A DNA stretch of 64,000 nt from Saccharicrinis sp965230625 (GTDB lineage: Bacteria; Bacteroidota; Bacteroidia; Bacteroidales; Marinilabiliaceae): contig CBDDLL010000001.1 of NCBI GenBank assembly GCA_965230625.1, positions 1 to 64,000 on the forward strand, in the 5' to 3' direction. Under the pieces are notes generated by a model. The model worked only from the letters and a program-made list of their open reading frames with translations, had not been told where the DNA came from and searched no databases. The translations under genes were made by a program, and so were the position numbers. Each line of letters begins with the position of its first letter. Positions within the stretch are counted from its first letter, which is position 1. Of the stretch, positions 41,971 through 51,447 are shown one piece after another.

Positions 41971-43734
41971 TTAATTCAGCTCCAATTCATATGGTAATCT
42001 TGCTTGTATTGGATGTAAATCCTTCAAACCATCAATTACATTAATTTGCTCGTAATCAATACCTAAAAACGACTCAATCATATAAGCTTTTGCTTCACTT
42101 TTCATATTTTTAAACATCTCTTCAATTGGAGATAACTTTTCGGGCATCTCTTTTATCCTATACTTATCTAACCCAGCTTTTTCTTTGGCTATTTGTATTG
42201 CAGTTTCTAATCCTCCTAATACATCTACCAAATTACGTTCTATCGCATTTTCTCCACTCCAAACTCTTCCTTGTCCAATTACATCTATATTTTCTTTAGT
42301 TGTATTTCTTCCCTCAGCACATTTATCAATAAATACATTATAAAATCTTTCTACATATCCTTGAAATAAATCTTTTTCATCCTTTGTGAAAGGACGTGTA
42401 ATAGAAGGAACATCTGCATACTTATTGGTTTTTACACCATCAAAAGTAAAGCCCCACCTGTTGGCAACTGGTTTAATATTAGGCATCATTCCAAAAACGC
42501 CAATTGAACCAGTTAAAGTTACCGGATTTGCCACAATGGTATCTGCTAAACATGAAATATAATAACCTCCCGAAGCAGCTAAATCACCCATTGAAACAAT
42601 AACAGGTTTCTCCTTTTTACAAAGCTTTACTTCTCTCCAAATAACATCCGATCCCATTCCTGAACCTCCTGGAGAGTTTACACGCAATACAACCGCTTTA
42701 ATGGATTCATCTTTTCTGGCTTTACGTATAGTTTTACTTAACTCTTCAGACTTAATTCCTTCATCACCTGCTCCATCAATTTCTCCCTCGGCATAAATAA
42801 CTGCAATTTTTTCTTTTACTAATCCTTTTGTCTTTTTAGGAACATATACTAATTTATAATCTGCAAAATCAACTTGTTCAATATCATCATCTTCCTCTGT
42901 CTCCGTTAATTCTTTAAGTTCTGCAATTACTTCGTCTTTATACTTTAAACCATCTAATATTTTACCTTCTACAAATGCCTCGTTTTTGGAAAACATTACT
43001 CCGTCATCAATAATTGTATTAATTTCATCAGGATTTAGTTCTCTTGTTTTAGCAATTCCATCAACAATATGTTTCCAAATTGAGTTTACATAAGTAATCG
43101 TCTGCTCTTTGGCCGGATCACTCATATGATCTAACATAAAAGGCTCTACAGCTGATTTAAATTTTCCGTGTTTAAATATTTGCATTTCAACACCTAACTT
43201 TTCTAAAGCACCTTTAAAAAAAGTTCTTTCAGAGCTTAATCCTTTTAATTCGAGCATTCCATGCGGTGGCATATATACTTTATTTGCAGCAGAAGCTAAA
43301 TAATATCCCTTCTGAGTGTACATAGGAGCAAACGAAATAATAAATTTACCCGAATCTTTGAACGATATAAGTGCATCTCTAATCTCACTTAATGTAGCAT
43401 AACCTGTCATTGGTGTTCCACACTCAAGATAAATTCCTTGAATATTATCATCGCGCTTAGCTTTTTCAATATTCTTAAGTATATCGTTTAAACCAATCTC
43501 TGGTTCTCCAAAAGGAGATTCGCCTAAGACTTCTGCAAGTGGATCATCAATACCTCTATCTTTTATTTTTTTATTAAGATCGATGATTAATAAAGTTTTT
43601 TCCTTTAACTTAATTTCTTTTTCTCCTGCAGAAGCAATTATAGCTATTGTTCCTACTAAAATAAGAACAATAAAAATGGCTGTTACAATTGAACCTACTA
43701 CAGTAAGAAGTAATGATTTAAAGAATTTTGCCAT
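41971..43734 (-). CDS. sppA: signal peptide peptidase SppA, 67K type
   Basis: Membrane-anchored serine protease that degrades cleaved signal peptides. 587 residues, the long double-domain form. The N-terminal transmembrane helix is at about residues 8-32. The catalytic Lys lies in the first domain (KHGKFKSAVEPF, about 202) and the catalytic Ser in the second (MGDLAASGGYYISC, about 388). The TGSIGVFGMMPN segment follows. Divergent from folK; ends at its own terminator. Confidence 0.94.
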   Translation of the reverse strand: MAKFFKSLLLTVVGSIVTAIFIVLILVGTIAIIASAGEKEIKLKEKTLLIIDLNKKIKDRGIDDPLAEVLGESPFGEPEIGLNDILKNIEKAKRDDNIQGIYLECGTPMTGYATLSEIRDALISFKDSGKFIISFAPMYTQKGYYLASAANKVYMPPHGMLELKGLSSERTFFKGALEKLGVEMQIFKHGKFKSAVEPFMLDHMSDPAKEQTITYVNSIWKHIVDGIAKTRELNPDEINTIIDDGVMFSKNEAFVEGKILDGLKYKDEVIAELKELTETEEDDDIEQVDFADYKLVYVPKKTKGLVKEKIAVIYAEGEIDGAGDEGIKSEELSKTIRKARKDESIKAVVLRVNSPGGSGMGSDVIWREVKLCKKEKPVIVSMGDLAASGGYYISCLADTIVANPVTLTGSIGVFGMMPNIKPVANRWGFTFDGVKTNKYADVPSITRPFTKDEKDLFQGYVERFYNVFIDKCAEGRNTTKENIDVIGQGRVWSGENAIERNLVDVLGGLETAIQIAKEKAGLDKYRIKEMPEKLSPIEEMFKNMKSEAKAYMIESFLGIDYEQINVIDGLKDLHPIQARLPYELELN

Positions 43735-43839
43735 GATTTTCTTTTATTTTTGTGATTATTTTTAGATATACTAACAAATATATTAAAACATATTGTTTTT
43801 GTTGTTTGTATGCTATAACATTTTAAATTGAATACAATT

Positions 43840-44331
43840 ATGAACAAAGTTCTTTTACTTATTGGTGGAAACGAAGGAGATAGAGTAAAAAACATCTTAC
43901 ATACTAATGAGTTAATTAGCAAATACATTGGAAATATCATCAAGACTTCAAGCATGTATGAAAGTGAGCCTTGGGGCTTTAATCATCAACAAAATTTTAT
44001 TAATCAAGTAATAGAGGTGAGCACTAATTTATCTCCCAATGAGGTATTAAAAGAAGGACTATTGATTGAAAAAAAGCTAGGTCGTAAACCTAAAAAAAAA
44101 TTAGGTTATGAAGGCAGAACAATGGATGTTGACATTCTATTTTACGATAATTCTATTTTAAATGAAAATCAACTAATTATTCCTCACCCGAAGTTACATG
44201 AGAGAAAATTTACATTACTCCCTTTAAAAGAAAAATGGAATGATCTTATCCACCCTGTTTTTCTAAAATCTATTGATTCACTCAATAGTGAATGTAAAGA
44301 TGATGGGTGGGTAGAAAAATTCGAATATTAA
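43840..44331 (+). CDS. folK: 2-amino-4-hydroxy-6-hydroxymethyldihydropteridine diphosphokinase
   Basis: Pyrophosphorylates the pterin in folate synthesis. The ATG at 43840 (MNKVLLLIGGNEGDR) is preferred over a TTG at 43828. 163 residues with the family blocks SMYESEPWGF, NQVIEV, LGRKPKKKLGYEGRTMDVDI (Arg and Asp metal residues) and IPHPKLHERKFTLLPL. A single gene. Confidence 0.94.
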   Translation: MNKVLLLIGGNEGDRVKNILHTNELISKYIGNIIKTSSMYESEPWGFNHQQNFINQVIEVSTNLSPNEVLKEGLLIEKKLGRKPKKKLGYEGRTMDVDILFYDNSILNENQLIIPHPKLHERKFTLLPLKEKWNDLIHPVFLKSIDSLNSECKDDGWVEKFEY

Positions 44332-44369
44332 AATATATAACCACTCGCCTTTAGCACATTTGATTCGAG

Positions 44370-44397
44370 TCATTGGTCATTGGTCAATTGTCACTGG
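44370..44397. repeat. short tandem heptamer repeat
   Basis: Four adjacent 7-mers: tcattgg, tcattgg, tcaattg, tcactgg. They lie in the 135-bp region between folK and upp, which converge. Too short for CRISPR. It may be an imperfect intergenic repeat of a kind scattered in related genomes. Confidence 0.5.
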
Positions 44398-44466
44398 TTA
44401 CAATGACTAAAAAAACAATTACAGAACTAAATCTAACACACTTTATACGCAACAATTAACTTCAAT

Positions 44467-45120
44467 TTATAATTTACTCCCAAATGCCAAATCACCAGCA
44501 TCACCCAAACCAGGAATAATATATTTCTTATCATTTAATTCCTCATCAACAGCTCCAATCCATAATGTTGTTTTATCGCTTGGCATATTATTTTTAATAT
44601 AGTCAACTCCTTCTTCACTTGCAATAATTGAAGCAACATGAATATGCTTTGGAATTCCCTTTGTTAAAAGCGCCTTATATGCCAATTCCATTGATGCACC
44701 ACTTGCTAACATCGGATCAGTTAAGATAATTGTTTTATCATCTAACGAAGGGGAAGATATATACTCGATATGAATATCAAAATCACCTTTTTCGGTATAC
44801 TTTCTATATGCCGACACAAACGCATTTTCTGCATTGTCGAAATAATTTAATACACCTTGATGCAAAGGTAGACCAGCCCTTAAAATTGTTGCTATTACCA
44901 CATTCTCACTGTACACAGATTCTTTAGAAGTACCAAGCGGAGTAACTACTTCAATACTCTGATAAGTCAACTCCTTACTAATTTCGTAAGCCAGTATTTC
45001 TCCCATTCGTTCAATATTTCTACGAAACCTTAGTGCATCCGTTTGAATTTCTTTATCTCGTATTTCTGCAATAAACTGATTCAATAAAGAATTTTGTTCG
45101 TTAAAAATGCGAATATTCAT
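44467..45120 (-). CDS. upp: uracil phosphoribosyltransferase
   Basis: Salvages uracil to UMP using PRPP. 217 residues with RRNIERMGEILAYE, ILRAGLPLHQG, the PRPP-binding ILTDPMLASGASM (about residues 131-143) and the uracil-binding PGLGDAGDLAFG at the C-terminus. Start MNIRIFNEQN. Its promoter overlaps that of the FdtA-like gene on the other strand. Confidence 0.95.
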   Translation of the reverse strand: MNIRIFNEQNSLLNQFIAEIRDKEIQTDALRFRRNIERMGEILAYEISKELTYQSIEVVTPLGTSKESVYSENVVIATILRAGLPLHQGVLNYFDNAENAFVSAYRKYTEKGDFDIHIEYISSPSLDDKTIILTDPMLASGASMELAYKALLTKGIPKHIHVASIIASEEGVDYIKNNMPSDKTTLWIGAVDEELNDKKYIIPGLGDAGDLAFGSKL

Positions 45121-45167
45121 TTTTGCTTGATTTTAATGACATCCAAAGGGATGTTTAAAATAATATA

Positions 45168-45175
45168 TATCTTTG
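45168..45175 (+). promoter_or_regulatory. -7 element of the FdtA-like gene
   Basis: Plus-strand TATCTTTG, 24 bp before the ATG at 45200. It faces the upp -7 box across 8 bp, and the two form an inverted repeat. -33 weak. Confidence 0.45.
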
Positions 45176-45183
45176 AACGGGAG

Positions 45184-45192
45184 CAAAGATAA
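45184..45192 (-). promoter_or_regulatory. upp -7 element
   Basis: Minus-strand TTATCTTTG followed by C (8-mer TATCTTTG at 45184-45191), about 64 bp before the upp ATG. No good -33 box. Confidence 0.5.
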
Positions 45193-45199
45193 AAAATCA

Positions 45200-45559
45200 A
45201 TGTATTATAAAGAGGTTACGGAAATAGAACTTCCAAAAATTAAGGATTTAAGGGGAAATTTAACCTTTTTGGAGCAAAACAACCATATACCTTTTAAAAT
45301 AAATAGGGTTTATTGGATATTTGATGTACCTGGAGGTGAAGACAGAGGTGGGCATGCTTTCAAGAGTACAAGCGAGTTTATCATACCCCTTTCTGGAGGT
45401 TTTAATGTAGAGGTTAAAAGGGGGGAATCAAGAAAAAAATACCTTCTAAACCAAACTTACAAAGGACTTTACATCCCAAAATTAACATGGCGTAAAATAA
45501 CAGGATTTCTCTCTAATAGTGTTTGCCTTGTAGTTGCTGATAATCTACACATCAGGTAA
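45200..45559 (+). CDS. FdtA/WxcM-like sugar 3,4-ketoisomerase
   Basis: A small cupin of 119 residues when started at 45200 (MYYKEVTEIEL), which leaves the promoter outside the gene. It has the family pattern LRGNLTFLEQ, YWIFDVPGGEDRGGHAF and LNQTYKGLYIPKLTWRKI. FdtA converts dTDP-4-keto-6-deoxyglucose to the 3-keto sugar on the way to dTDP-Fuc3NAc and similar. The substrate would come from RfbB encoded at 31 kb. The next enzyme (FdtB-type aminotransferase) is not in the window. It opens the polysaccharide island. Confidence 0.85.
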   Translation: MYYKEVTEIELPKIKDLRGNLTFLEQNNHIPFKINRVYWIFDVPGGEDRGGHAFKSTSEFIIPLSGGFNVEVKRGESRKKYLLNQTYKGLYIPKLTWRKITGFLSNSVCLVVADNLHIR

Positions 45560-45648
45560 TTCATAGGATATATTAATAATACATGCAGAATTTGTAATTA
45601 TATATAGCATTTAAAAAATATGTTAAAAACTCTTCCCAAAAGTACCCT

Positions 45649-45879
45649 ATGCAAATACAAAAGGCAATTTCGTTTTTTAATGTTTATTCTTCATTGCTTT
45701 TAAGTATCAATATAGCATTTGTAATAAAAGTAAGTGTAAGTCAAAAATTAACTATTGTAAAGGCAATCAAGTTCGAAAAAATATTTAATATTGAGGTGTT
45801 TTATATAAAACCTATTGTTTTTGCCTCGATTTTACAACCGGTGATTACATATGTTGGAATCTCAAGATTTCTATTTTAA
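45649..45879 (+). CDS. small hydrophobic ORF, doubtful
   Basis: A 76-codon frame in the 346-bp space between the FdtA-like and GT-C genes. The product is rich in Ile, Val, Phe and Lys with no motif. It could be a short membrane peptide, a gene remnant or chance in AT-rich DNA. Confidence 0.25.
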   Translation: MQIQKAISFFNVYSSLLLSINIAFVIKVSVSQKLTIVKAIKFEKIFNIEVFYIKPIVFASILQPVITYVGISRFLF

Positions 45880-45905
45880 TTATAAACATAAATTATAAAA
45901 TATAA

Positions 45906-47672
45906 ATGGATAATTTTCTTTTAAATATAAAAAAAAAGAAACCTATTACCACTGTAACATTCATTGGAATAACACTTTACTACGCAATTATTACACTACA
46001 GGGAATCGATGTTTGTGACGAAGGATTTTTATTAGCCTCATACCAACAAATATTCTCATCTCCTGAAACAATTGAGTCTAACCATTTAGTATGGTTAACA
46101 ACTATAATAGGAGGTATTTGTTATAAAATATTTCCAATGGGTGGTGTAATAAGTTTCAGAATACTTGGTGCTATTATTATCATTATCACTATGTTTTTTA
46201 CTCGAAGTATTCTTAAAAATTATATCCAGAACAGATACATTTTAATTGGTCTGTTAATGATTATGGTAAGTAAAGGATATGGTGTTGTTAACTTTAGTTA
46301 CAATACATTGGCTGGCTTTATGTCTGTTATCATTTCATTATTTCTAATCAAAGGTATTATAAAGCAAAACCTAACATATTTATATATTTCAGGCTTATTC
46401 TTAGGTATTGGAACTTTTTGTAGTCTACCATTTATAACTATTGTTGTTTTACTTTTAGCTATTCCCTTTTACCAATACATCAATTCAAAAATTAAATTTC
46501 GAATAGTTTTTAAAAATATGACTCTGTTCATTTCAGGAATACTTTCTGGTATTGGTTTGGTTTTGTGTCTTATGTATTTATTGGGACATTTAGATATTTT
46601 TAAAGACGCAATTTACTCCCTTTTATCTCATTCTAAAGCTTCAGATAGCAATCATAATTTAGTCATTTTATCAAAGAAATACATATTAGATTACATAAAA
46701 ACCATTAAACTGGGTTCTTTTTTAATATTAGGTACCTTTATATTAATTACCTTAAAAAGGTATATAAAAAGTAATTCTGTTAACCTAATTTGGAAAATTG
46801 TTAGTTTTCTTTTTTTTGCATTTATTATAAAGGTAAATCATATATATAGCACTTACTTTGTATGCCTCGCAGGAACAATTTGGATTATTATTGACGCGGA
46901 ACAAAAGAAAGAATTGCGTTTAATCGCATTTATTGGCTTATTAATAGCTCTATTCCTACCAATTGGAACAGATCCCGGCATTCACAGTATTGGTCATGTA
47001 TCTATATGGTTAAGCATTCCTTTATTTTTGTCAACCATATCAAAATCAGACATGGTTATTAATATTAAATATAAATCAAATACACTTACCACTTATCTAA
47101 ATAAAAATTCGTTAATGCCATTGTTAAAACTTTATGTAATTGCCTTTTTCGTTGTAAAAATTATTTCAATTTCAGGCCAAGCTTATTTTGATCCCGGCTG
47201 TCGAATACACAAAATTCATCAAATTGATTCACAACTCACAAAGCATATATATACAACAAAAAAAAGAGCAACAATAATAAATAAAGCTTTAGAAAAGTTA
47301 AATGAGGTAGTAAAACCCAATGATTACCTTCTGGTGTATGACAAAATGCCAATGCTGCATTACTTGACAAATACAAAACCATACTTATATAATCAATGGA
47401 TATGGTGCTATGACAGTTATAATTTTAATGAAAAAATTAAAAAAGCAGAACGTGAAATAAATGTATTACCACCAGTACTAGTACATAAATTTGAAACCAT
47501 ATTTGCATTCTCTGAACCAATTGAAGATTATTTGGATGAGAATAAACCTGCTACTTATCTAAATAGAACAGCAAGCCATAAGTACTTAAAGGATTTTCTA
47601 GTAAGGAATAAATATGAAATAACATGGCAAAATGAATATTACAGTTTATATCAAACAGGATTAATAAAATAA
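45906..47672 (+). CDS. GT-C type membrane glycosyltransferase (PMT/GT39-like)
   Basis: 588 residues with about ten membrane helices up to residue 430, then a soluble C-terminal part. Right after the first helix comes the acidic DVCDEGFLLASYQQI (about 37-51), in the place and form of the catalytic Asp-Glu loop of GT-C enzymes that use lipid-linked sugars. The C-terminal region (VKPNDYLLVYDKMPMLHYL) resembles the soluble domains of that superfamily. Donor and acceptor cannot be read. A polymerase role is a weaker alternative, as no Wzy is seen nearby. Confidence 0.7.
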   Translation: MDNFLLNIKKKKPITTVTFIGITLYYAIITLQGIDVCDEGFLLASYQQIFSSPETIESNHLVWLTTIIGGICYKIFPMGGVISFRILGAIIIIITMFFTRSILKNYIQNRYILIGLLMIMVSKGYGVVNFSYNTLAGFMSVIISLFLIKGIIKQNLTYLYISGLFLGIGTFCSLPFITIVVLLLAIPFYQYINSKIKFRIVFKNMTLFISGILSGIGLVLCLMYLLGHLDIFKDAIYSLLSHSKASDSNHNLVILSKKYILDYIKTIKLGSFLILGTFILITLKRYIKSNSVNLIWKIVSFLFFAFIIKVNHIYSTYFVCLAGTIWIIIDAEQKKELRLIAFIGLLIALFLPIGTDPGIHSIGHVSIWLSIPLFLSTISKSDMVINIKYKSNTLTTYLNKNSLMPLLKLYVIAFFVVKIISISGQAYFDPGCRIHKIHQIDSQLTKHIYTTKKRATIINKALEKLNEVVKPNDYLLVYDKMPMLHYLTNTKPYLYNQWIWCYDSYNFNEKIKKAEREINVLPPVLVHKFETIFAFSEPIEDYLDENKPATYLNRTASHKYLKDFLVRNKYEITWQNEYYSLYQTGLIK

Positions 47673-47765
47673 ACTTCTTACATTAATATAATAGCTAACT
47701 TTTTAATACAAAACGAAAGCTTAACTTCTTCTTTAATCTTTAAAAACAAAACTATTAAATTACAA

Positions 47766-48965
47766 CTATAAATCTAACTTAATGCTAAAGAATTGGTAGG
47801 GGTGATTAATTATCTGTTGGATACTTGAGCAATCATAAACCTCTAATATATATATTGAAATAATATTATTAGGTCCCGTATTCATATTAACCATATCACC
47901 GGTCTTTTTAATGGGATAATCTTCTAATATTTTGACGAGTCTATTTTCAATTATTGAAACTGACCTAAATATTCCTTCTTTCTCAGATCTTAATATAAAT
48001 TGGAGAATATTGGGATTTAATGTATAATCAGGAATATTTACTTTCTTTCCTATTGAAATATTAAAACACTCTTTAATTATATTTATATTACTCGATAGAC
48101 TAATTGTTTTTGGAATAAAATTACCTCCTGACCGCGGTGCTATTTCAATAAAATAAACATCCATATTATTTGTAATACGGACTTCAATATTTAAACCTCC
48201 ATTCCTATAATCAACTAAATTCAGAAAACGTTGCAGCTCCTCTTTTACTTTCCTAATTAAATCTAATGAGTATGAAGTAGGAAAAGTTGTTGCTATTGGA
48301 CAAAACTCTAAATCTCCATTACCAAAGTATTGATCACCTAAACAACAAAAAATAAGCTCTCCGTCTTGAACTAATGCATCTCCGTGTATTTGATTTTCTT
48401 GAATTTCAATGTAATCTTCAATAATTACTTTTTGTTCAAAAGAGAAAGTTAAAGACTTATCCAACTTTACTTTTAAATCATTGATGTCTGTTACAATACA
48501 AACACCTTTACTGCTAGCTCTATCTGTAGGTTTTATTATTAAAGGGAAAGTTATCTTATCTAAGTCAATCTCTTCGAATTTTGAAACAGTTTGGAAGTTT
48601 GGTGTACTAAATTTATTCTTTCTTAGAAATTCACGAAATAAACCTTTATTGGTCATAATATTCACCGTAGAAACCGAATTACCAACAAGATTCAATTTTT
48701 CTCTAATCAAGGCAGCAGGAATAGCACCAATATCTGTACTAAAAGCTAAGACAGCATAGACACTTTCATATTGAGACATTTTTAATATCTTATCTAAATC
48801 AAGCAAGCTTATATTGTAGGACTTGTCAGAGTATTTATGCCCTTCATTATCTGGATTATTGTCACATGTAATTACGGTATAACCTTCTATTTTTGCCTCT
48901 TTTATTAGTTCAATATGATCTGATAAAGCAGGCATTATTAGTATTTTTTTATTTTTTACGCTCAC
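47766..48965 (-). CDS. ATP-grasp ligase of the polysaccharide island
   Basis: 399 residues with an N-terminal pre-ATP-grasp Rossmann-like part (KILIMPALSDHIELIKEAK) and the ATP-grasp core: Lys in PLIIKPTDRASSKGV (about 140-154), EDYIEIQENQIHGDALVQDG, and the metal-binding end VYFIEIAPRSGGNFIPK. Such enzymes join a carboxylate to an amine via acyl phosphate. Here it probably decorates a sugar with an amino acid or similar, given its glycosyltransferase neighbours. The substrate is not determinable. It is divergent from the GT4 gene across about 100 bp. Confidence 0.82.
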   Translation of the reverse strand: MSVKNKKILIMPALSDHIELIKEAKIEGYTVITCDNNPDNEGHKYSDKSYNISLLDLDKILKMSQYESVYAVLAFSTDIGAIPAALIREKLNLVGNSVSTVNIMTNKGLFREFLRKNKFSTPNFQTVSKFEEIDLDKITFPLIIKPTDRASSKGVCIVTDINDLKVKLDKSLTFSFEQKVIIEDYIEIQENQIHGDALVQDGELIFCCLGDQYFGNGDLEFCPIATTFPTSYSLDLIRKVKEELQRFLNLVDYRNGGLNIEVRITNNMDVYFIEIAPRSGGNFIPKTISLSSNINIIKECFNISIGKKVNIPDYTLNPNILQFILRSEKEGIFRSVSIIENRLVKILEDYPIKKTGDMVNMNTGPNNIISIYILEVYDCSSIQQIINHPYQFFSIKLDL

Positions 48966-48983
48966 TTTTGTTTAATTTGTGCT

Positions 48984-48992
48984 GCAAAGATA
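48984..48992 (-). promoter_or_regulatory. -7 element of the ATP-grasp gene
   Basis: Minus-strand TATCTTTGC, about 19 bp before the ATG at 48965. The nearest TTAG/TTTG lies 23-28 bp upstream, longer than usual. Confidence 0.45.
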
Positions 48993-49014
48993 TCATTCTT
49001 ACTAAAATGATATC
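48989..49014. repeat. 9-bp inverted repeat overlapping the ATP-grasp promoter
   Basis: GATATCATT (48989-48997) and AATGATATC (49006-49014) with an 8-bp centre, overlapping the -7 box of the ATP-grasp gene and lying upstream of the divergent GT4 gene. The shape is that of an operator; no regulator is known. Confidence 0.4.
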
Positions 49015-49066
49015 CCTAATCAAATTGAATGATTTTCTTTATCGGTACATTATTTTACTTTATTTT

Positions 49067-50158
49067 ATGAAAGTATTGCTTTTAGGCGATTATAGTAGTT
49101 TTCATCACAACTTATCCATAGGCTTAAAACATCTTGGAGTTGATGTTACTGTGGCTTCAAATGGAGATGGATGGAAAAATACACCAAGAGATATTGATTT
49201 AAGACAGCATGAAAGATTTAAAAGAATAAGGTTTTCTTATAACTTAATCAAAAATTACCGACATTTAACAGGTTATGATGTTGTACAGTTTATTACCCCT
49301 AACTTTTTAACATCTTCCCCACAACTAACAAATTTGTACTTTGAATTATTAAAACTTAATAATGGAAAGCTTTTTGTTTGTGGAACAGCTATGGACTACT
49401 ATTATGTAAATTATACTCTATCTGGCAATTTGAAACATTCAGTTTTTTATGCCCCCGAAGCAAAAAACAACCCTTACATAAAAAGAATAGTTCAAATGGT
49501 TAAAAAGAAATCGGTTGTAAAACTTGAAAAAAAAATCTGTAATAGTTGTAATGGAATAATAACCGTTTCTAATGGATATTTTAAAGCATATCAGGATTCC
49601 TTTCCTGACAAAACCATTTTTATTCCATTACCAATAGACACTAAAGAATTTATTTATTCTAATACAATAAATAATAACACTAAAAAAATTGTGTTTTTTT
49701 TAGGACTTATGAAAAACAGAATGAGTATTAAAGGAACCGATAGGATATATAATGTTCTTAATAAACTAAGAGATAAATACCCTAACGATGTTGAGTTAAC
49801 AATAATAAATTCTGTGCCTTATAGAAAATATATCCAATCTTTTAATCACGCTCATGTTTTATGTGATCAATTATATGCATATGGAGTAGGAATGAATGGC
49901 TTGATAGCGTTATCAAAAGGAATAATTGTATCAGGTTGTGCAGATGAAGAGATGTACGACTTTTTGGGAGAAAAGGAAAATAAACCTATCGTTAATATTA
50001 ATTCTACAGACCATGATATGTTAAAAGCTTTTGAACTTTTGCTTGAAAACAAGAACCAATTAAAAGAACGTTCACTAAAAAGTAGAGAGTTCGTTGTAAA
50101 ACATTACAATAGCACAAAAGTTGCACAACAATATTTAGACTTCTGGAAAAGAATATAA
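49067..50158 (+). CDS. family 4-type glycosyltransferase (GT-B)
   Basis: 363 residues starting at 49067 (MKVLLLGDYSSFHHNLSIGL). The frame stays open 58 codons further upstream, but that part is low-quality and overlaps the divergent gene. GT-B layout: N-terminal Rossmann with LGVDVTVASNGDGW, a central linker, and the C-terminal nucleotide-sugar domain with KKIVFFLGLMKNRMS and the late acidic region VSGCADEEMYDF. It probably adds a sugar to the surface glycan. Ends 2 bp before the flippase gene. Confidence 0.82.
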   Translation: MKVLLLGDYSSFHHNLSIGLKHLGVDVTVASNGDGWKNTPRDIDLRQHERFKRIRFSYNLIKNYRHLTGYDVVQFITPNFLTSSPQLTNLYFELLKLNNGKLFVCGTAMDYYYVNYTLSGNLKHSVFYAPEAKNNPYIKRIVQMVKKKSVVKLEKKICNSCNGIITVSNGYFKAYQDSFPDKTIFIPLPIDTKEFIYSNTINNNTKKIVFFLGLMKNRMSIKGTDRIYNVLNKLRDKYPNDVELTIINSVPYRKYIQSFNHAHVLCDQLYAYGVGMNGLIALSKGIIVSGCADEEMYDFLGEKENKPIVNINSTDHDMLKAFELLLENKNQLKERSLKSREFVVKHYNSTKVAQQYLDFWKRI

Positions 50159-50160
50159 TT

Positions 50161-51447
50161 TTGAAAAAAAAAATTATCTACATCAAACAAACTTTGTTAA
50201 ATAGTGAATTTATTAAAGTTTCTTCAAAAAACTCGATACAAGTAGCTCTAAGGTTTATTATTGGAATGATTAACCTAAAGATTTATTCATTATGGCTTGG
50301 AGCAAGTGGAATGGCTTTATTGGGACAATTTAATAGCTTTATATTAGCAGCTTCAAACTTTGCTGGTGCTGGAATTAACCAAGGAGTAACAAAGTTGACT
50401 GCATTATATAGCGATTCTTCTAATAGAACAAATATAGTTGTTTCAAACAGTTTGATTTTAATATTATTGTTAAGTGCCTTAATTTCTGTAATAACTTTTC
50501 TCTTTTCAACTTCAATTTCTGAGGCTATTTTAAATACAAAATCGTATGCTAAATGGTTTAAAGCATGTGGCATCATTTTTTTATCCTTATCTCTATCTAA
50601 CATTTTCTTGTCAATACTTAAAGGATTAAAAAAGCACATGGCATACATTAAATTAAACATATATATGGTATTATCTTCATTTTCATTAGGCTTACTATTT
50701 ATATATTTAGAGGGGTTGAAAGGAGCCATTATTGCAATATATATATCTTCTGTTTTAAATGTTTTAATTGGCTTTGTTTTTACAAAAAACGAGATGATTA
50801 AAGCTTTTAAAAAGTTCAATTTTTCAAAACTCGTTTTTAAAAGATTGTTAGGATTTGGGTTGATGTTAATGATAGCGTCCAGCGTTAGCCCGTTGGTTTC
50901 TATAATTATCAGAAATGTAATTATAGAAGAATACTCTTTACATATGGCAGGTTGGTGGGAAGGAGTGTCTAAAATCTCTAAAACTTTATTTGGATTAAGC
51001 ATTTCAACGATTGGATTATATTATATCCCTAAAATATCTAATCAATATTCAACCTTTGAATTAAATAAATTAGTCTGGAATACCGTCAAATTAGCAATGC
51101 CTTTTGTTGTATTATTACAATTATTGATTTATACATCTAGACATTTAATAATTCAGATACTATTTACAAAAGAATTCCACGGTATGGAGAACCTTTTTCT
51201 TTTTCAAAGTATTGGTGATGTCTTAAGAATATTTAGTTGGTTTTTCGCAATCCTACTTATTATAAAAGAAAAAATAAATCTTTTTATTACGATTGAAATC
51301 ATAATGGCTACTATAAATATTTCTTTAAATTATATTATTATACCAATTGTAGGGATAAGCAATTGCACTTTGCCATACATGATAAACACTATTATTTATT
51401 TTATACTAATCCAACTCATATATAAAAAACATATCTTAAGAATTTAA
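50161..51447 (+). CDS. Wzx-type polysaccharide flippase
   Basis: 428 residues with about 12 membrane helices, matching O-antigen translocases of the MOP superfamily (NSIQVALRFIIGMINLKIYS and LWLGASGMALLGQFNSF at the start). It flips undecaprenyl-linked repeat units across the inner membrane. It begins with TTG (MKKKIIYIK), 2 bp after the previous stop. The next in-frame Met would remove part of the first helix, so TTG is the likely start. It ends inside a hairpin shared with the convergent GT2 gene. Confidence 0.83.
   Translation: MKKKIIYIKQTLLNSEFIKVSSKNSIQVALRFIIGMINLKIYSLWLGASGMALLGQFNSFILAASNFAGAGINQGVTKLTALYSDSSNRTNIVVSNSLILILLLSALISVITFLFSTSISEAILNTKSYAKWFKACGIIFLSLSLSNIFLSILKGLKKHMAYIKLNIYMVLSSFSLGLLFIYLEGLKGAIIAIYISSVLNVLIGFVFTKNEMIKAFKKFNFSKLVFKRLLGFGLMLMIASSVSPLVSIIIRNVIIEEYSLHMAGWWEGVSKISKTLFGLSISTIGLYYIPKISNQYSTFELNKLVWNTVKLAMPFVVLLQLLIYTSRHLIIQILFTKEFHGMENLFLFQSIGDVLRIFSWFFAILLIIKEKINLFITIEIIMATINISLNYIIIPIVGISNCTLPYMINTIIYFILIQLIYKKHILRI

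Noticed and set aside
44370..44397. CRISPR array
   Set aside because: Heptamers are adjacent with no spacers, and there are no cas genes in the window.
48893..49066. Upstream start for the GT4 gene adding 58 residues
   Set aside because: It overlaps the divergent ATP-grasp gene and its promoter; the GT fold starts at MKVLLLGDY.
50283..51002. 239-codon open frame on the minus strand
   Set aside because: It is antisense to the Wzx flippase gene. Its product is rich in Lys, Asn, Ile and Pro with no domain, whereas the flippase has clear family features.
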